From positions 1 through 9,785 of the forward strand of contig JANYAL010000229.1 of the NCBI GenBank assembly GCA_025361325.1: a stretch of DNA of 9,785 nucleotides, given 5' to 3'. The notes under the pieces are model-generated. The model was not told the DNA's origin. It saw only the letters and a list, made by a program, of their open reading frames with translations, and ran no database searches. Below, piece after piece: positions 1-7,872 of this stretch (position 1 is the first letter of the stretch; every line of letters starts with the position of its first letter). Position numbers and translations under genes: made by a program. Source of the DNA: Bacteroidota bacterium. GTDB taxonomy: Bacteria; Bacteroidota; Bacteroidia; Chitinophagales; Chitinophagaceae.

Positions 1-698
1 GCGATCATATCAACGAATTGCTGGCGCAGTTCATCATTGGTCTTTCTCTTGATTTTCCACTTCATGCTCTGGTCACTGTTGGTGGATTCTGAATCCTTCG
101 GACCGAACATCATCAGGCTGGGCCACCACCACCTGTTGATGGCGTCCTGGCACATAGCTTTCTGTTCATTAGTTCCTCTTGATAGTACCAGCAGGATCTC
201 AAAGCCCTGGCGCTGGTGAAAGCTTTCCTCTTTGCAGATGCGTACCATGGCCCGGGCATAGGGTCCGTAGCTGGTACGGCAGAGCATCACCTGGTTTAGT
301 ATGGCAGCGCCATCCACCAGCCAGCCGATAGCGCCCATATCGGCCCAGGTAAATGCCGGGTAATTGAAGATAGAGGAATACTTTGCCTTTCCGTTGTGCA
401 GGTCATTGATCATTTCATCGCGGCTTGTGCCAAGGGTTTCTGCTGCACTGTAAAGGTACAGACCATGTCCGGCTTCATCCTGCACCTTCGCGATCAAAAT
501 GGCTTTTCTTTTTAAAGTAGGAGCTCTGGTTATCCAGTTACCTTCAGGCAGCATGCCTACAATTTCACTATGGGCATGCTGGCTGATTTGCCGCACATTG
601 GTCTTGCGGTAGGCTTCCGGCATCCAGTCTTTCGGTTCAATTTTAATCTCCCGTTCAATTCTATCCAGAAAAATCTTTTCCATATCCTGTATTGGCAT
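1..698 (-). CDS. paaA: Phenylacetyl-CoA 1,2-epoxidase catalytic subunit PaaA (3' end outside window)
   Basis: Catalytic di-iron subunit of the PaaABCE complex, which uses O2 and NADPH-derived electrons to turn phenylacetyl-CoA into its ring 1,2-epoxide in the cytoplasm. The first 232 codons of about 310 are present. The translation follows E. coli PaaA closely from memory ([86 protein letters not shown]). The expected iron ligands are all present at a constant offset of +3 from E. coli: E45, E75, H78, D129, E158 and H161. I chose the ATG at 696-698. An in-frame ATG at 681-683, with an AGGA just before it, is an equally possible start and would remove five residues. The gene is last in the visible tetR-paaE-unknown-paaA run and has its own operator and -7 box upstream. 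Identity is near certain; the C-terminus cannot be judged. Confidence 0.97.
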   Translation of the reverse strand, partial: MPIQDMEKIFLDRIEREIKIEPKDWMPEAYRKTNVRQISQHAHSEIVGMLPEGNWITRAPTLKRKAILIAKVQDEAGHGLYLYSAAETLGTSRDEMINDLHNGKAKYSSIFNYPAFTWADMGAIGWLVDGAAILNQVMLCRTSYGPYARAMVRICKEESFHQRQGFEILLVLSRGTNEQKAMCQDAINRWWWPSLMMFGPKDSESTNSDQSMKWKIKRKTNDELRQQFVDMI

Positions 699-713
699 AA
701 AACAGATTATATG

Positions 714-721
714 TAAAGTTA
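714..721 (-). promoter_or_regulatory. Probable -7 box of the paaA promoter
   Basis: On the minus strand this reads TAACTTTA, seven of eight positions of the Bacteroidetes -7 consensus TAnnTTTG. It lies 15 bases upstream of the first paaA ATG, and the operator palindrome at 729-744 is 7 bases further upstream. No convincing -33 TTG is seen at the usual distance. Inference from position and consensus only. Confidence 0.45.
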
Positions 722-728
722 TAAAAAA

Positions 729-744
729 ACTAACAAGTGTTAGT
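729..744. promoter_or_regulatory. Putative TetR (PaaR-like) operator upstream of paaA
   Basis: ACTAACAAGTGTTAGT is a perfect inverted repeat with 7-bp arms (ACTAACA/TGTTAGT) and a 2-bp centre. Thirteen of its 16 bases match the second palindrome at 3105-3120, upstream of the tetR gene of the same operon. It sits directly upstream of the paaA -7 box, so a bound dimer would cover the -33 to -7 region and block transcription. TetR repressors of paa clusters are known to respond to phenylacetyl-CoA; that this one does so is inference. Confidence 0.72.
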
Positions 745-774
745 GTATTCCGCCTACAGTATAATCCTATCTTG

Positions 775-1356
775 TTAGTATACCATCTGCATCACAAACA
801 GGTCCTGGTATTTTCTTCCGTTCTTCAGTTCAACCAGGGGTTTAGGCCGTGAATCACTGTTCTCTGGAAGCGCCAATTCTTTCGCCGTCAGTTCTTTGCC
901 ATCGATCTTAACACTGCTTTTGAACATTCCTTTTGTATTGAAATACATCCTGGTCTCCCAATGTTTCCCTTCCTCTATTACGGTAGAATAAAAGAATACC
1001 GGTTTACCTGACATATAGAGGTATTCTTCATTCGAGATGAAGTCGGCAGCCGCCTTACGTGTAACCGTTACCTTTTCCAGAACGGTCTTTGGATCTCGTT
1101 CCCTGCGACTGATATGGTTCGGGTCATCGTTATACCAGAACTGGATGGTTTCAGCATAAATTCCCACTGCGGGCCAACTCATGGAGTTCTTGTTGGTGAC
1201 CCATTCATTACAGTACAGGGTACCTTCCATGCCGTGTTGTTTAGATTCCTGTACCTGTTTATTTATCTCCTGGTAATGCTTAACAATGGATGTTTCCGTC
1301 TGTGCATTAGCCAAAACTGAAACGCAAAGGACTGGGAGCAACAGGTATGATTTCAT
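775..1356 (-). CDS. Secreted protein of unknown function inside the paa operon
   Basis: A 193-residue protein with a clear N-terminal signal peptide: K2, a hydrophobic core ([13 protein letters not shown]), and a likely signal peptidase I site after ANAQ at about residue 19. The mature part is about 174 residues, mixed charged and aromatic, without membrane segments. It contains [27 protein letters not shown] and [10 protein letters not shown], which suggest a beta-rich periplasmic domain. I do not recognise the family. It lies 58 bases after paaE and 76 bases before paaA on the same strand. No promoter of its own is evident in the 58-base gap, so it is probably cotranscribed with tetR-paaE. 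A secreted protein is unexpected among cytoplasmic catabolic enzymes; it might be linked to substrate uptake or sensing, but nothing in the sequence proves this. The ATG at 1354-1356 is chosen because it starts the signal peptide. Confidence 0.85.
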   Translation of the reverse strand: MKSYLLLPVLCVSVLANAQTETSIVKHYQEINKQVQESKQHGMEGTLYCNEWVTNKNSMSWPAVGIYAETIQFWYNDDPNHISRRERDPKTVLEKVTVTRKAAADFISNEEYLYMSGKPVFFYSTVIEEGKHWETRMYFNTKGMFKSSVKIDGKELTAKELALPENSDSRPKPLVELKNGRKYQDLFVMQMVY

Positions 1357-1414
1357 TTAATTATAATTTTAGTATTGATGAACGCCAAGTATGATCTATT
1401 TGAATGGTAATTTC

Positions 1415-2491
1415 CTACTTCACATCAAAATCTACCACCACTTTCTCTGTGACCGGGTGGCTCTGGCAGGCAAGTATATATCCTTGGTCCAATTCTTCCT
1501 GTTCCAGTCCCCAGTTCACGGCCATCTCCACCTTGCCATCCACCAACCGTGCTTTGCAGGTGCAGCAAACACCGCCCTTGCAGGCAAAGGGCAGGTCGGC
1601 ACCCTGTTTCAACGCTGCATCCAGTATGGAATCGCTTTGGAAGCCAAGTTTGAAATCAAAACTCCTGCCATCTAGTTTGACTGTTATACTGCATTCCGGG
1701 CTATCATTACTGAGCAAAGCAGGTTTATGGCTAACCACCTGTTTTTGACCGGGTGTGGTGAACAATTCAAAATGGATCTTCCTGCTGTCCATTCCCCGCT
1801 TTTCCAGAAATTCCTTTATGCAGAATATCATTTCAGCGGGTCCGCATAAGAAGACATCATTCATGTCATCGTATGGTATCAACCGCGACAGGTCCTCCAT
1901 TTTGTGCGTGTCTATTCGCCCGGAATTGATCGGGGCGTCTGTTCTTTCCCTGCTGAGTATATTGATGAAGCTGAACCGATTAATGTACCTGTTCTTAAGT
2001 CCCTCCAGTTCCTCGAAGAACATGATCGAACTACGTCCGCGATTGCCGAATACAAGGGTGAACTGGCTTTGGGATTCGGCTCGGAGGGTGGATTTAATAA
2101 TTGAGATGACGGGTGTGATGCCGCTGCCTGCTGCAAAAGCAAGATACTGTTTTGCATGGCCTGCCTGGAGCGGAGTATTGAATTTTCCGGTGGGGGGAAG
2201 CACGTCCAGGAGATCTCCCGCCCGTAAGATTTCATTGGCAAAAGAAGAAAATTTTCCATCCACCACTTTTTTTACAGCGATCCTCAGTTCATCTTCGTAA
2301 GGGGCTGTGCAAATAGAATAGGAACGCCGGACCACTTCTCCATCGAGTTCCTTTTTAATGGTGATATTCTGACCCGGTGTGAATGCAAAGGCATTTTTCA
2401 GTTCAGTCGGGAGAGTAAATGCAATGGATACACTATCCGGGGTCTCTTTGTTAACTTCCTTAACTTTCAGTGTATGAAAATGTAGCGCCAT
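1415..2491 (-). CDS. paaE: Phenylacetyl-CoA epoxidase reductase PaaE (FAD, NAD(P)H, 2Fe-2S)
   Basis: Electron-transfer subunit of the phenylacetyl-CoA epoxidase: it passes electrons from NADPH through FAD and a plant-type [2Fe-2S] cluster to the di-iron centre of PaaA. The order is a ferredoxin-reductase FAD domain (about 1-105, with RSYSICTAP at 56-64), an NAD(P)-binding domain (about 112-245, with GSGITP at 122-127 and CGPAEM at 216-221), and a C-terminal ferredoxin domain (about 268-358). The cluster cysteines are C304, C309, C312 and C342. The length of 358 is usual for PaaE. The gene starts 5 bases after the tetR stop, which suggests one transcript and perhaps translational coupling. The order differs from E. 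coli, where paaE follows paaABCD; here it precedes paaA. Other reductases share this fold (hydroxylase reductases), but the neighbouring paaA fixes the assignment. Confidence 0.95.
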   Translation of the reverse strand: MALHFHTLKVKEVNKETPDSVSIAFTLPTELKNAFAFTPGQNITIKKELDGEVVRRSYSICTAPYEDELRIAVKKVVDGKFSSFANEILRAGDLLDVLPPTGKFNTPLQAGHAKQYLAFAAGSGITPVISIIKSTLRAESQSQFTLVFGNRGRSSIMFFEELEGLKNRYINRFSFINILSRERTDAPINSGRIDTHKMEDLSRLIPYDDMNDVFLCGPAEMIFCIKEFLEKRGMDSRKIHFELFTTPGQKQVVSHKPALLSNDSPECSITVKLDGRSFDFKLGFQSDSILDAALKQGADLPFACKGGVCCTCKARLVDGKVEMAVNWGLEQEELDQGYILACQSHPVTEKVVVDFDVK

Positions 2492-2496
2492 ATGTA

Positions 2497-3087
2497 TTAA
2501 TTTATCAAGCCACGTAATAACAGGTTTACCATATCATTTTTCAGTTCATCTGCACTGAAATTCTTTTTATGCCTCAGCCATAACTCCAGTCCCCGTAACG
2601 CTGAAAGAAAAGTCAATACAGCAACATAGGGATTGGCCACCCGAAACTCTTTTTTCCGGATCCCCGTTTCAACCCAGGCAGCCAGCCTTTTTTCATATTG
2701 GCGGCGCTGGTTAAGGAAATTACCCAGGTAAGGCTCTTTCAAACATTTCCATTCATGGTTGGCCACATAGACCTCATCGTAATGTTCCAGCATCATACGA
2801 ATATGAAAACGAATCACCGCTTCCAATCTCGACAAACCTGTCATTTCGGTCTGCTCTGTCCATAACAGGTGGGTAGTGAATTGTTCTGCGATGCTGAAAC
2901 AGATGGCCTGGAGAATCTCGCTTTTGGAACCTATATGATTATAGAGGCTTGGAGCTTCTACCCCCATTGAATCGGCAAGCTCACGCATGGACGCTGCATT
3001 AAATCCCTTTATACGGAAAAGCGCAGCTGCTTTTTGTATAATGGTATCTTTTTTTGTACCATGCCTACCCGCCCTGATTTTGGTCAT
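2497..3087 (-). CDS. TetR-family transcriptional repressor, probably of the paa operon
   Basis: A 196-residue protein with a typical TetR N-terminal DNA-binding domain: helix 1 with IIQKAAALFRIKGFNAASM, then the helix-turn-helix RELADSMGVEAPSLYNHIG at 35-53, followed by SKSEIL. The C-terminal all-helical part (about 65-196) would bind the ligand and form the dimer. It is the first gene of the paa run and ends 5 bases before paaE. Palindromes of equal design lie upstream of its own start and of paaA, so it probably represses both and releases DNA on binding phenylacetyl-CoA or a related CoA ester, as the PaaR repressors do. The ATG at 3085-3087 is the only start that keeps the whole domain; GGGG precedes it directly. 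The -7 box predicts a very short leader of about 7 bases. The TetR family is certain; the regulon is inference. Confidence 0.9.
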   Translation of the reverse strand: MTKIRAGRHGTKKDTIIQKAAALFRIKGFNAASMRELADSMGVEAPSLYNHIGSKSEILQAICFSIAEQFTTHLLWTEQTEMTGLSRLEAVIRFHIRMMLEHYDEVYVANHEWKCLKEPYLGNFLNQRRQYEKRLAAWVETGIRKKEFRVANPYVAVLTFLSALRGLELWLRHKKNFSADELKNDMVNLLLRGLIN

Positions 3088-3100
3088 CCCCTTTTTCCTA

Positions 3101-3108
3101 CAAAACTA
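3101..3108 (-). promoter_or_regulatory. Probable -7 box of the tetR-paaE promoter
   Basis: On the minus strand this reads TAGTTTTG, a full match to the Bacteroidetes -7 consensus TAnnTTTG, 13 bases upstream of the tetR start codon. Four of its bases lie inside the operator at 3105-3120, as expected for autorepression. No -33 TTG is found at the usual 19-21 base spacing. Confidence 0.55.
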
Positions 3109-3120
3109 ACATTTATTAGT
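3105..3120. promoter_or_regulatory. Putative TetR operator in the tetR/cupin divergent region
   Basis: ACTAACATTTATTAGT is an inverted repeat with 7-bp arms, a 2-bp centre and one mismatched pair. It differs from the palindrome upstream of paaA at only three positions, two of which are the central spacer. It overlaps the likely tetR -7 box, which fits autoregulation. It lies 70 bases upstream of the divergent oxygenase gene, so it could affect that gene as well, although the distance is long. Confidence 0.7.
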
Positions 3121-3164
3121 TTTTATGTGCTTGGTATTTTAGCGGTTCAAGACATTTTAATCAT

Positions 3165-3172
3165 TACTTTTA
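3165..3172 (+). promoter_or_regulatory. Possible -7 box for the cupin-like oxygenase gene
   Basis: TACTTTTA matches seven of eight positions of TAnnTTTG and lies 17 bases before the ATG at 3190. No good -33 element is visible. The start codon follows an AACAGG stretch that could act as a weak ribosome binding site. Low confidence, because such AT-rich words are common here. Confidence 0.3.
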
Positions 3173-3189
3173 CGCTGTAAAAGAACAGG

Positions 3190-4086
3190 ATGAAATTACA
3201 GGGAGTTGATATTGTTGATAATATATCTGCGGCGGATTTCAGGGAAAAATATTATAACCAGAGTATACCAGTGGTGATAAAGGATCTATCTCGGGACTGG
3301 CCTGCATACAGTAAATGGACCCTTGATCATTTCATCAATATCGTAGGTGAAAAGGAAGTGGGGGTGTATAACAATACGAAGAGCGATGCCTATACCCCTA
3401 TTAACACCGCTGATGCTTCCATGAAGTTTGGTGAATACCTGGAAAAAGTTAAACAAGGTCCTGTCGACCTGCGTATATTTCTCTTCAATATCTTTCAGCA
3501 TGCACCACAGCTTACCCAAGATTTTACCTGGCCCCAGCACCTGATGAAGGGATTTGTAAAAAAATACCCCATGCTTTTTGTTGGTGGAGCAGGCTCGGTA
3601 ACACATATTCATTTTGATATCGATATGAGTCATATCCTACATACACAGTTCCAGGGGCGCAAAAAGGTACTGTTATTTCCATTTAATGAACAGTTCAAAC
3701 TTTACCGAAAACCTTGGGAAGTACTCAGTCTGGCCAATTTCAGCAATTACAAGCATGATTTTGATTATGAAAGTTTTCCGGCAGTAAGACTGGCAAAGGG
3801 ATATGAAGTAGAATTGGAACATGGCGATACCTTGTTCATGCCCGCCGGGTATTGGCATCAAATGGAATACCTCGATGTCGGATTCGCCATGAGTCTCAGG
3901 GCTTTACAATCGAAATTGGGAGGTAAAATGGAAGGTATCTGGAAGCTTTTTGGCATGAGAGGTATCGATACCCTTATGAAAAAGGCAGTACCGGAATGGT
4001 GGTATAAGTATAAAACAAAACAAGTTTTCAAAAATGCCCAGCGGGAGATAAGGGCTTCGGGCATGATCCAAGAAAATAAATTATGA
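3190..4086 (+). CDS. JmjC/cupin_8-type Fe(II)/2-oxoglutarate-dependent oxygenase
   Basis: A 298-residue protein of the cupin-like (cupin_8, FIH/JmjC-related) family. Members use Fe(II), O2 and 2-oxoglutarate to hydroxylate protein side chains or small molecules; the bacterial substrates are mostly unknown. The N-terminal part (ADFREKYYNQSIPVVIKDL, W37, W43) is the usual lead-in 'do not pass, accept the gift' type motif of the family. The core shows T138, the HxD iron pair H141/D143 (SVTHIHFDID), the GRKKVLLFP strand with K158/K159 as a likely 2-oxoglutarate contact, and the distal iron ligand H223 in FMPAGYWHQM. All three iron ligands are present, so it should be active. It is divergent from tetR and shares its upstream region. 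It is monocistronic, with a terminator about 165 bases downstream. The fold is confident; the substrate is unknown. Confidence 0.9.
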   Translation: MKLQGVDIVDNISAADFREKYYNQSIPVVIKDLSRDWPAYSKWTLDHFINIVGEKEVGVYNNTKSDAYTPINTADASMKFGEYLEKVKQGPVDLRIFLFNIFQHAPQLTQDFTWPQHLMKGFVKKYPMLFVGGAGSVTHIHFDIDMSHILHTQFQGRKKVLLFPFNEQFKLYRKPWEVLSLANFSNYKHDFDYESFPAVRLAKGYEVELEHGDTLFMPAGYWHQMEYLDVGFAMSLRALQSKLGGKMEGIWKLFGMRGIDTLMKKAVPEWWYKYKTKQVFKNAQREIRASGMIQENKL

Positions 4087-4251
4087 AAATGTAAATAATT
4101 TACTAATTTTACGTTCTGCTCGGTTATCTTATCTTCTTCCAATCTTATATAAAACCATATGAGGTATCATTATTTGATATCACTTATTCTATTTCAAAAC
4201 TAATACTAAAAAATATTTTAATTCTTTTCTTGTGGTTTCAGAGGTAAGCAA

Positions 4252-4284
4252 GGCCGGAGATTTTTATCTCTGGCCATCTTTTTG
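4252..4284 (+). terminator. Rho-independent terminator after the cupin-like oxygenase gene
   Basis: GGCCGGAGAT-TTTT-ATCTCTGGCC forms a 10-bp stem (one G-U pair in RNA) with a 4-base loop, followed by ATCTTTTTG on the plus strand. The stop of the oxygenase gene is 165 bases upstream, leaving a long AT-rich 3' untranslated stretch (4087-4250) in which I see no gene. On the minus strand the hairpin lacks a U tract, so it is a poorer terminator for the convergent DUF2461 gene, though it may slow both. Confidence 0.8.
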
Positions 4285-4315
4285 AAGGGAATTCTTAAAA
4301 TTGGGAGAATATACC

Positions 4316-4978
4316 TTATCCATCCACAGCAACATTTAGAAAATCGATCAGGGGGTTTAATGCACGGAATATTTCAGTTATCTCGGCCGTGCATTTTTTA
4401 CTGAATAATAATGTATCCGGAAGAGGTCTGCTGACTATGAAGTTTTTCATTTTTATATAGCCGATGGCTGGATTGAGCTCATCATATCCCCGGGGTGGCC
4501 TGCTCAATGTATCGCCAGTCAGGCCATCGGGGAACATTTTCCTGAATATCTTCCCCTCAATCAGTTTCTTCCAGTCACTGTAACTGTAATCGATCTCCTG
4601 CCTGATGGCGGCAAGTACCGCGGGTTCAGGCATCCAGATGCCGCCTGCCGCAAAACTGTTCCCCGGTTCGATGTGCAGGTAATATCCTGCACCGTTGCTT
4701 TTCTTACCCCCTTTGTTGAAGTAAGCGGCCATATTGGTCTTATAGGGTTGTTTATCCTTACTGAATCTAACGTCACGGTTTATTCGGAAAATGCAATCCT
4801 TCGGGGCGAGGTTACCAACCGGTGCATCAAATGTCGCAATCCTTTTGATAAGTGTGTCCACCTGGTCAAGTAAGTCCTTCCGAGCCGAATCATACTGGTT
4901 GCGGTGTGCATCAAACCAGAACTTGTTGTTGTTTCTTTTTAATCCGGACAGAAATTTCAGGGTATCTTGGTTAAGCAT
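4316..4978 (-). CDS. DUF2461 (TIGR02453) family protein
   Basis: A 220-residue protein of the DUF2461 family, found widely in Bacteroidetes and some other bacteria, with no established biochemical role. The family signature is plain: LKFLSGLKRNNNKFWFDAHR at the N-terminus (7-26), INRDVRFSKDKQPYKTN at 66-82, and GYYLHIEPGNSFAAGGIWMP at 98-117. It has no signal peptide or membrane segment, so it is likely cytoplasmic. It stands alone between the convergent oxygenase gene and the terminator of the HNH gene upstream, so it must be transcribed from the short AT-rich gap at 4979-5018, where only a weak -7-like TAATTTCA is visible on the minus strand. Length agrees with the family. Family membership is confident; no function is assigned. 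Confidence 0.93.
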   Translation of the reverse strand: MLNQDTLKFLSGLKRNNNKFWFDAHRNQYDSARKDLLDQVDTLIKRIATFDAPVGNLAPKDCIFRINRDVRFSKDKQPYKTNMAAYFNKGGKKSNGAGYYLHIEPGNSFAAGGIWMPEPAVLAAIRQEIDYSYSDWKKLIEGKIFRKMFPDGLTGDTLSRPPRGYDELNPAIGYIKMKNFIVSRPLPDTLLFSKKCTAEITEIFRALNPLIDFLNVAVDG

Positions 4979-5010
4979 TTGAAAATATTTATCACGGATG
5001 TTGAAATTAC

Positions 5011-5046
5011 ATAAAATAAAAGAACCGGCTCTTAGACCAGTTCTTT
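5011..5046 (-). terminator. Rho-independent terminator after the HNH gene
   Basis: On the minus strand AAAGAACTGG-TCTAAGAG-CCGGTTCTTT forms a 10-bp stem with one mismatch or G-U type pair and an 8-base loop, followed by TATTTTAT. It begins 19 bases past the stop of the NUMOD4/HNH gene at 5066. It isolates that gene from the DUF2461 gene downstream on the same strand. Confidence 0.75.
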
Positions 5047-5065
5047 ATATTATTCAAGGTCAGGT

Positions 5066-5629
5066 TTATTTTATCCTTCCCCAGTTCTCTCCGCTTTTAA
5101 TACGGTACAGTGTCATTTCACTGACCTTGTATTTTGCGGCCAGCTGTTTGTAGGTGAGTTTTCTTTTAGGGTTATTTATGATGTCCTTAATAGTCTTTAC
5201 CTGGGTGGCATTCAGTTTGAGGCCTACCGTACGGTTGGCCTGACGCTTCTTGTAGGCAATTTTTTCAGGGCTGTTCTGCTGGTGTGAACTCACTTCCTGC
5301 AGCGTTGCCCATTTCAGGTTCTTAAAATGATTATCCTTCTTTTTATGATTTATATGTACTACGAACTTATATTTCGGCGAAGGTTTTCTGCAGAATTGCT
5401 TTGCAACTTCGCGGTGAATGTAGATGGTTCCGTTCCCATTTTCAACGTGCAGATTCAATGTCTTGTAACCCGAAGTCAATGACCCATTTAATAACTTACC
5501 ATCCTTTTCAAGGCCATCAACATAACTCGCGGAACGTCCATGCGAGGAAACTGCATATTTTTTACGGAGTTGCTTATGGCCACTGAAAACGATCTGCTTC
5601 CAGGATTCGCCGGGATTTTTTTTAATCAT
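5066..5629 (-). CDS. NUMOD4/HNH endonuclease-like protein with C-terminal helix-turn-helix
   Basis: A 187-residue protein built like freestanding homing endonucleases. A NUMOD4-like N-terminus (W10, KYAVSSHGR at 24-32) is followed by an HNH_3-type core: IHREVAKQF at 71-79, VVHINHKKKDNHFKNLKWAT at 90-109, with H72, H92, N100, N104 and W107 at the conserved places. The C-terminal part has a recogniser-like helix-turn-helix (YKQLAAKYKVSEMTLYRIKSGENW, about 160-183). Such proteins nick or cut DNA at a specific site, or act as DNA-binding regulators; activity here is not shown. It is a single gene with its own terminator, downstream of ligA on the same strand. It is not inside any recognisable intron or intein. 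A perfect palindrome overlaps the start codon, and no Shine-Dalgarno is seen. The ATG at 5627-5629 is the only reasonable start. Domain assignment is good; role is open. Confidence 0.85.
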   Translation of the reverse strand: MIKKNPGESWKQIVFSGHKQLRKKYAVSSHGRSASYVDGLEKDGKLLNGSLTSGYKTLNLHVENGNGTIYIHREVAKQFCRKPSPKYKFVVHINHKKKDNHFKNLKWATLQEVSSHQQNSPEKIAYKKRQANRTVGLKLNATQVKTIKDIINNPKRKLTYKQLAAKYKVSEMTLYRIKSGENWGRIK

Positions 5630-5641
5630 AGTGCTATGATT
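5624..5641. promoter_or_regulatory. Perfect palindrome overlapping the HNH gene start codon
   Basis: AATCATAG-TG-CTATGATT has two perfect 8-bp arms around a 2-bp centre, and covers the ATG at 5627-5629. One mismatch further out, two more pairs also match. It could be an operator for autorepression by the protein's own helix-turn-helix, or an RNA hairpin that hides the start codon. Both are inference. Confidence 0.5.
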
Positions 5642-5653
5642 TAATTAGTGATA

Positions 5654-5677
5654 TCCGGGAAAACGGGCCTGCCCGGA
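5654..5677. repeat. GC-rich inverted repeat between ligA and the HNH gene
   Basis: TCCGGG and CCCGGA form 6-bp arms around 12 bases, with an alternative nested stem CGGG-CCTG-CCCG. On the minus strand the nested stem is followed by TTTT, so it may act as a weak ligA terminator about 55-80 bases past the ligA stop, or as a leader structure for the HNH gene. It stands out as GC-rich in an AT-rich gap. The role is undecided. Confidence 0.4.
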
Positions 5678-5731
5678 CAAATGTGTTGTTTTAAATTATA
5701 GGCTCGACATATAAATATAAAAAACCTTTCT

Positions 5732-7858
<2,127 letters not shown>

Positions 7859-7872
7859 CTAAATTAACGCCG

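Noticed and set aside
37..219. Plus-strand 60-residue open frame
   Set aside because: Antisense to paaA, whose minus-strand translation here is strongly conserved.
772..779. Half-site TTGTTAGT at the end of the secreted-protein gene, like the TetR operator arm
   Set aside because: No partner arm follows at the right spacing, and the bases are part of the last codons and stop; probably chance.
1755..2300. Plus-strand 181-residue open frame
   Set aside because: Antisense to paaE, which has all FAD, NAD and iron-sulfur motifs; the frame is a by-product of codon use.
4150..4185. TATCA-TTATT-TGATA inverted repeat in the oxygenase 3' region
   Set aside because: Five-bp arms in very AT-rich DNA are expected by chance, and no gene start is nearby.
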